From assembly GCF_000808015.1 (NCBI RefSeq), contig NZ_JWHR01000144.1, forward strand, positions 1-17,978: a stretch of 17,978 nucleotides of DNA, given 5' to 3'. The stretch is from Terrisporobacter othiniensis. GTDB lineage: Bacteria > Bacillota > Clostridia > Peptostreptococcales > Peptostreptococcaceae. The notes beneath the pieces were generated by a model. It saw nothing but the letters and a program-made list of their open reading frames with translations, was not told the origin of the DNA and did no database searches. A program made the position numbers and the translations under genes. Below, piece by piece: positions 14,783 through 17,978 of this stretch. Position 1 is the stretch's first letter, and each line of letters starts with the position of its first letter.

Positions 14783-15367
14783 TTAAACTTCCGCCCTTTC
14801 TCTAGCTTCATTTATAAAATTTTTAAGTATTTCATGCCCTTGCTGTGATAAGATTGCCTCTGGATGGAATTGTACTCCCTCAATAAGGTACTTTTTATGT
14901 CTAATTCCCATTATTTCACCTTCCTTAGTTAAAGCAGTAATTTCCAACTCCTCTGGTAAGCTTTTCTCATCCACAACTAAAGAGTGATATCTTGTTACAT
15001 TCAAAGGATTACTTAAGTTTCTAAAAACACCCTTACTACTATGCTTTATAGGGTGTACCTTTCCATGTACTGGTTCCAATGCTTTTACCACTTGTCCTCC
15101 AAAAACATGTCCTATAGTCTGATGACCTAAACATATACCTAGAATTGGCTTTTTACCTTTAAAATGATTTACCACATCTATACATATACCTGCCTCTGTT
15201 GGTGAGCATGGCCCTGGTGATAAAACTATAATTTCTGGATTTAAACTTTCTATTTCTTCTAATGTTATCTCGTTATTTCTTTTTACTAATATTTCTTCTC
15301 CCAATTCCCCCATATATTGAACTAAGTTGTATACAAATGAATCGTAGTTATCAATCATAAGAATCAT
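14783..15367 (-). CDS. pabA: Aminodeoxychorismate synthase, glutamine amidotransferase component
   Basis: 194 residues from ATG 15367, which has AGGGGGG about 8 bases upstream; the frame is open to an ATG at 15433, but the extra 22 residues (MEKLYYNYIVIV...) are not part of the family and cover a probable promoter (TATAAT at 15418-15413). The class I amidotransferase triad is intact: C79 in GICLGHQTIG (77-86), H168 and E170 in VQFHPEA (165-171), with the opening MILMIDNYDSFVYNLVQY and the oxyanion region LSPGPCSPTEAG (49-60). PabA releases ammonia from glutamine for PabB. In many Firmicutes the same subunit also serves TrpE; the pabB and pabC neighbours point to folate. First gene of the four-gene unit. 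Confidence 0.95.
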   Translation of the reverse strand: MILMIDNYDSFVYNLVQYMGELGEEILVKRNNEITLEEIESLNPEIIVLSPGPCSPTEAGICIDVVNHFKGKKPILGICLGHQTIGHVFGGQVVKALEPVHGKVHPIKHSSKGVFRNLSNPLNVTRYHSLVVDEKSLPEELEITALTKEGEIMGIRHKKYLIEGVQFHPEAILSQQGHEILKNFINEARERAEV

Positions 15368-15572
15368 GAAAATACCCCCCTTGTAAAATATATTTTTAAC
15401 AATTACAATATAATTATAGTATAATTTTTCCATTTAAACTTTTATTTTTTTTATTTTTTATAAATTAATGCTTTATATCTTTTATCATGATATTTATTCA
15501 TAAAATATCTTTTATACATACCTGGAATTTTAATGTTAAATTACTTAATCTTTTAAAATTAAACATTACAAA

Positions 15573-15594
15573 AGCACTTACATAAATAAGTGCT
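15573..15594. terminator. Hairpin downstream of the broken zinc-ribbon gene
   Basis: AGCACTTA (15573-15580) pairs with TAAGTGCT (15587-15594) around a 6-base loop, with A/T runs on both sides (TTTTGTAATGTTT on the minus strand, CTTTAT on the plus strand). It begins about 20 bases past the second stop of the minus-strand zinc-ribbon ORF. Confidence 0.55.
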
Positions 15595-15615
15595 CTTTAT
15601 CAATAAGCTATGCAA

Positions 15616-15768
15616 TCACTTTTTAAAAACATAATCAATCTTCAACATCAAATCAATCAAATCCTAACCATACTTCTTACATTTAACAAAACCAAAGCCC
15701 TTAACCCCTCTAAGTTCCTCCAAGCATTTCGGACATTTTACAATGAGTTTACTTTCTATTAGTGTCAC
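15616..15768 (-). pseudogene. Decayed small zinc-ribbon protein
   Basis: A GTG at 15768-15766 opens a 34-codon frame with CPKCLEEL and later FVKCKKYG, a CxxC ... CxxY pattern where a zinc ribbon would have CxxC twice. A TAG (15666-15664) interrupts it right after, and the same frame continues as DLIDLMLKIDYVFKK to a TGA at 15618-15616, followed by a hairpin. The lost fourth Cys (TAT for TGT) plus the stop indicate decay. The GTG overlaps the TGA of the ABC-transporter relic as GTGA, so the two were probably once coupled. I do not know the parent family. Confidence 0.45.
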
Positions 15769-15922
15769 GCTCTTTCAAAAGGTGACTTCGGTTGTACTGA
15801 ACTTATTAATTTTTTGTATAATGATGTTTAGGATTTTCAGCTATTTCATTATATTTTCCGTGTTCAACTATAGTGAATTTTTCATAAATCCGCTTAACTT
15901 GTTTACGATAATCAATTTGTAT
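15765..15922 (-). pseudogene. Relic of an oligopeptide/dipeptide ABC-transporter ATPase (C-terminus)
   Basis: The minus strand reads, from about 15901, QVKRIYEKFTIVEHGKYNEI then AENPKHHYTK, and after a one-base shift near 15811 KLISSVQPKSPFERA with TGA at 15767-15765. This matches the C-terminal end of OppD/OppF/DppF-type ATPases (G-x-I-V-E-x-G ... E-I-x-x-N-P-x-H-x-Y-T-K-x-L-L-x-S-V-P). Walker A, Q-loop, signature and Walker B are gone: a TAA (15925-15923) closes the frame upstream. It is a fossil of a former peptide-import operon. A plus-strand open frame over the same bases is a shadow of this relic. Confidence 0.65.
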
Positions 15923-15980
15923 TTATTAGAAAACAAACTTATCATTATTTTAGATAGTATTTAAAAGAGGAAATTAGAAA

Positions 15981-16121
15981 ATGAATATAAACTTGACCGC
16001 TGTGTGTGATAAAGAAATTGTAGCAAAAGTGGATCGATTTAAGCATCGTAATTGTTACCAGGTACTTATTATGCATGATGCAAAAAGCATAATAAACGAA
16101 ATAGTTAAAAATATTAAATAA
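15981..16121 (+). CDS. Hypothetical 46-residue protein
   Basis: A short open frame, ATG to TAA, with AGAGG about 13 bases ahead of the ATG, slightly far for a ribosome binding site. The peptide begins MNINLTAVCDKEIVAKVDRF and ends with a likely amphipathic helix (HDAKSIINEIVKNIK); it has two Cys and no signal or membrane segment. The opening strand followed by VDRFKHRNCYQVLIMHD faintly recalls the start of NifX-like proteins, but this is too weak to name. It sits between the transporter relic and the BFD ferredoxin gene, so it may be a real small gene or another truncated remnant. Confidence 0.35.
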   Translation: MNINLTAVCDKEIVAKVDRFKHRNCYQVLIMHDAKSIINEIVKNIK

Positions 16122-16229
16122 AAATTGTTTAAATAATCGTATTCATTGGTATATAATAGAAGATGTCCTTTTCAATTTATATAATTATATATTAGATTAG
16201 GTCATTAATAATATTACGGAGGAATAATT

Positions 16230-16550
16230 ATGGCAGGAAATAAAATAATATGTCATTGCAAAAATGTTTCTTATATAGATATAAGAAAAGCAATGATAGA
16301 CGGTGCAAGAACTTTAGAAGAAATCAAAGAAAAAACAGGGGCAGCTACTGGATGTGGTAGATGTGCTGGTGCTATAGAAGAAATATTAGCTTCTGTATGT
16401 GGATGTAACAATGTATCATTAGAAGACGTTGTAAATGCAGTAAACAACGGATGTGATACAGTTGAAAAAGTTGCCGAAGCTACTAAAGCAGGTTCTGCTT
16501 GTGGAAGATGTAAAGCTTTAGTTCAAAACGTTATAGATTTAAAAAGATAG
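16230..16550 (+). CDS. Two-domain BFD-like [2Fe-2S] ferredoxin
   Basis: 106 residues, soluble. Two complete BFD (bacterioferritin-associated ferredoxin) motifs follow one another: C8-x-C10 ... C42-x2-C45 (ICHC, CGRC) and C57-x-C59 ... C91-x2-C94 (VCGC, CGRC). The distance between the second and third Cys is 32 residues in both, and the intervening sequences align (VSYIDIRKAMIDGARTLEEI with VSLEDVVNAVNNGCDTVEKV), showing internal duplication. Each half should bind one [2Fe-2S] cluster. BFD releases iron from bacterioferritin or acts as an electron carrier or as a domain of redox enzymes; the role of this stand-alone double form is unknown. CGGAGG precedes ATG; a TATAAT at 16152-16157 is a possible -10 without a good -35. 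It is a single-gene transcript ending in a strong terminator. Confidence 0.9.
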   Translation: MAGNKIICHCKNVSYIDIRKAMIDGARTLEEIKEKTGAATGCGRCAGAIEEILASVCGCNNVSLEDVVNAVNNGCDTVEKVAEATKAGSACGRCKALVQNVIDLKR

Positions 16551-16555
16551 TTTAT

Positions 16556-16596
16556 AAAAAAGAGGGAAAACTAAATTTTAGTTTTCCCTCTTTTTT
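16556..16596. terminator. Bidirectional terminator between the BFD and CDF genes
   Basis: AGAGGGAAAACT (16561-16572) pairs perfectly with AGTTTTCCCTCT (16580-16591) around a 7-base loop, with five or more A before and six T after. It can stop the plus-strand BFD transcript, six bases after its stop codon, and the minus-strand CDF transcript as well. Confidence 0.92.
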
Positions 16597-16686
16597 ATTT
16601 ATTAATTGAATTTAATTTTATTAATTTGTCTTATTAATTTAATTTGCAAAATCAAAAATATATTTTATACAATAGTTAAATGTTTA

Positions 16687-17862
16687 TTAAAAATACTTAT
16701 CTATAGTAATTACGCAATTATATAAAGGATTTAATTTTTTAATTTCCTCAATCATTTTAGATTTAAGTTCCTCTTCTTTTTCCTTTGTATTAATATCGTA
16801 CGCATCCACGACTATATCAAATATAAGATTTATCTTATTTTCTCCTTCAGTAATTCTAAAATCATGCATAGATTTTATAGACTCATATCTTAAAAGTATG
16901 TTTTGCACATCACCTTTAAGAGCATTTATTTTATCATCATGGATACACATAGGATCCATGTGTATTACCAAATATATATTTAACTTTTGTGATATTTCTC
17001 TCTCTGCAGTATCTATAATTTCATGTATTGTTATTAAGTCGATGTTTGATGGTATTTCAGCATGAATAGATGCCATACATTTTCCCACACCATAATTATG
17101 AATTATTAAATCATGAACACCAATTATATGATCATAAGAAAGTACTCCTTGTTTAATAGCTTTTACCAATTCTTCGTCTGGTGCTTCTCCAAGAAGTGGG
17201 CTTATTGTATCTTTTACTAAAGAATAACCTGCGTAAAGTATAGCTGCTGAAACAACTAAACCTACATAACCATCTATTGGCAATGTTGTAAATTTGGCAG
17301 CAACAAATGAAATTAGAACACAGCTAGAAGTAAATACATCTCCTAGAGCATCAACAGACGCTGCCTTTAAAGCAGAAGAATTTATTTTTTCTCCCACATA
17401 TTTATTAAATCTACTAAGCCATAATTTTACTATTAAAGATAAAAGCAATAAAATAAATGGTATCATTTCAAAAGTTATTGGTACAGGATTCATAATTCTA
17501 TCTATAGATGATTTTATAAACTGAACACCAACAAGCATAACCATAAATGCAACAATTAAAGCTGATAAATACTCCATCCTTCCATGGCCAAAAGGATGCT
17601 CCTTATCTGCTGGTCTGTTTGCAAGCTTAATACCTATCATAGTTATAACGGAAGATGCCATATCAGACAAGTTGTTAAAACCATCAGCTAAAACAGAAAC
17701 ACTACCACTAATAAGTCCCACAGTAATTTTTACTGCCGATAAAATTAAGTTACATATAATTCCCACTATACTTCCCAAATATACATAAGAGTTTCTAGTT
17801 TTTTCATCTTCTATGTTTTGATGATTTTTTATAAATTTTTCTGTTAAATACTTAGAAATCAT
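16687..17862 (-). CDS. Cation diffusion facilitator (CDF) metal exporter, probably manganese type
   Basis: 391 residues: six membrane segments between about 28 and 218 and a cytoplasmic C-terminal domain (about 225-391). The CDF signature GSVSVLADGFNNLSDMASS (53-71) and HPFGHGRMEYLSAL (89-102) are present. The transport site in helices 2 and 5 reads N63-x3-D67 and D171-x3-D175; zinc exporters usually have His in one of these, whereas an N-D/D-D set is the pattern described for manganese exporters such as pneumococcal MntE. HAEIPS (267-272) and HMDP (301-304) in the C-terminal domain are typical regulatory metal ligands. The C-terminal extension past residue 305 is longer than in minimal CDFs. 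AAGGAG lies 6 bases before ATG. CDF proteins expel divalent metal by proton antiport; specificity is inferred. Confidence 0.92.
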   Translation of the reverse strand: MISKYLTEKFIKNHQNIEDEKTRNSYVYLGSIVGIICNLILSAVKITVGLISGSVSVLADGFNNLSDMASSVITMIGIKLANRPADKEHPFGHGRMEYLSALIVAFMVMLVGVQFIKSSIDRIMNPVPITFEMIPFILLLLSLIVKLWLSRFNKYVGEKINSSALKAASVDALGDVFTSSCVLISFVAAKFTTLPIDGYVGLVVSAAILYAGYSLVKDTISPLLGEAPDEELVKAIKQGVLSYDHIIGVHDLIIHNYGVGKCMASIHAEIPSNIDLITIHEIIDTAEREISQKLNIYLVIHMDPMCIHDDKINALKGDVQNILLRYESIKSMHDFRITEGENKINLIFDIVVDAYDINTKEKEEELKSKMIEEIKKLNPLYNCVITIDKYF

Positions 17863-17891
17863 TTTTTTCTCCTTTTATAACTCTTCTTAAT

Positions 17892-17922
17892 TATATTATT
17901 ATGCTTCTAATATAATAATATA
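17892..17922. promoter_or_regulatory. Inverted repeat over the CDF -10 box, possible operator
   Basis: TATATTATTAT (17892-17902) and ATAATAATATA (17912-17922) form an 11-bp perfect inverted repeat with a 9-base spacer covering the -10 box and start site. The sequence is pure A/T, so chance is a real possibility; a metal-responsive repressor site would fit the gene. Confidence 0.35.
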
Positions 17923-17941
17923 TAGGAATATTACTTGTCAA
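17912..17941 (-). promoter_or_regulatory. Sigma-A-type promoter of the CDF exporter
   Basis: On the minus strand a perfect -35 TTGACA (17941-17936) is separated by 18 bases from a -10 TATTAT (17917-17912), one base off consensus. Transcription should start near 17905, about 40 bases before the start codon. Confidence 0.6.
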
Positions 17942-17978
17942 AGACTGGAAGTAAATATTTCTATATATCATTATACAC

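Noticed and set aside
14782..14811. Longer pabB start inside pabA
   Set aside because: No ribosome binding site, and the added residues are not part of the family; ATG 14781 fits better.
13432..15367. Reading pabA/pabB as tryptophan genes trpG/trpE
   Set aside because: PIKGT (Lys) instead of PIAGT, the adjacent aminodeoxychorismate lyase gene, and no other trp gene in the window.
15368..15433. Longer pabA start at 15433
   Set aside because: The extra residues come from A/T-rich leader sequence with a TATAAT box, whereas ATG 15367 has AGGGGGG at proper distance.
15743..15964. 73-codon plus-strand open frame with hydrophobic product
   Set aside because: It lies antisense to the ABC ATPase relic, has no ribosome binding site, and its hydrophobic, Phe/Ile-rich product is what A/T-rich antisense sequence gives.

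Overview
The window is strongly AT-rich with dense oligo-A/T intergenic regions, strong AGGAGG-type ribosome binding sites, short intergenic gaps and classic hairpin/U-tract terminators. Together with the protein types (CotH/VTC/DUF4956 operon, SH3_3 plus 3D cell-wall protein, two-domain BFD ferredoxin, MATE pumps) this points to a low-GC Gram-positive anaerobe of the class Clostridia, probably Clostridiaceae or Peptostreptococcaceae; I cannot fix the species. Almost everything up to position 15,400 is on the minus strand, so the biological order runs from right to left.

Layout, left to right: (1) 1-5204, a five-gene minus-strand operon: VTC-domain protein, DUF4956 membrane protein, CotH-like kinase, a large membrane-anchored glycosidase-like protein, and the start of a further membrane protein cut by the window edge. 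This is the most interesting system here: an envelope/surface-polymer or surface-phosphorylation module of unknown product. (2) 5532-6866, a secreted SH3-MucBP-(beta/alpha)-barrel protein with its own terminator. (3) 7150-9740, a two-gene unit of an Eis-type GNAT acetyltransferase and a MATE exporter, slightly less AT-rich by eye than its surroundings. (4) 9984-11030, a secreted cell-wall protein with three SH3 domains and a catalytic 3D domain. (5) 11031-11882, a long non-coding stretch with 9-bp tandem repeats and two oppositely oriented relics of IS3-type transposases. (6) 11883-15367, pabA-pabB-pabC-DAHP synthase, a tightly packed unit making p-aminobenzoate for folate, with its own entry enzyme to the shikimate pathway. 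(7) 15434-16229, a second gene graveyard with the decayed C-terminus of a peptide ABC-transporter ATPase, a broken zinc-ribbon ORF overlapping its stop, and one small intact ORF. (8) 16230-16550, on the plus strand, a ferredoxin-like protein with two complete BFD [2Fe-2S] motifs. (9) 16687-17862, a CDF cation exporter whose metal-site residues resemble manganese exporters, with a good sigma-A promoter overlapping an inverted repeat.

Several starts were moved from the longest reading frame to an internal Met because of ribosome binding sites: CotH (3822), PabB (14781) and PabA (15367). No CRISPR array, tRNA, rRNA, intact mobile element or recognised riboswitch was found. All family assignments are from reading the protein sequences by eye, without database searches.
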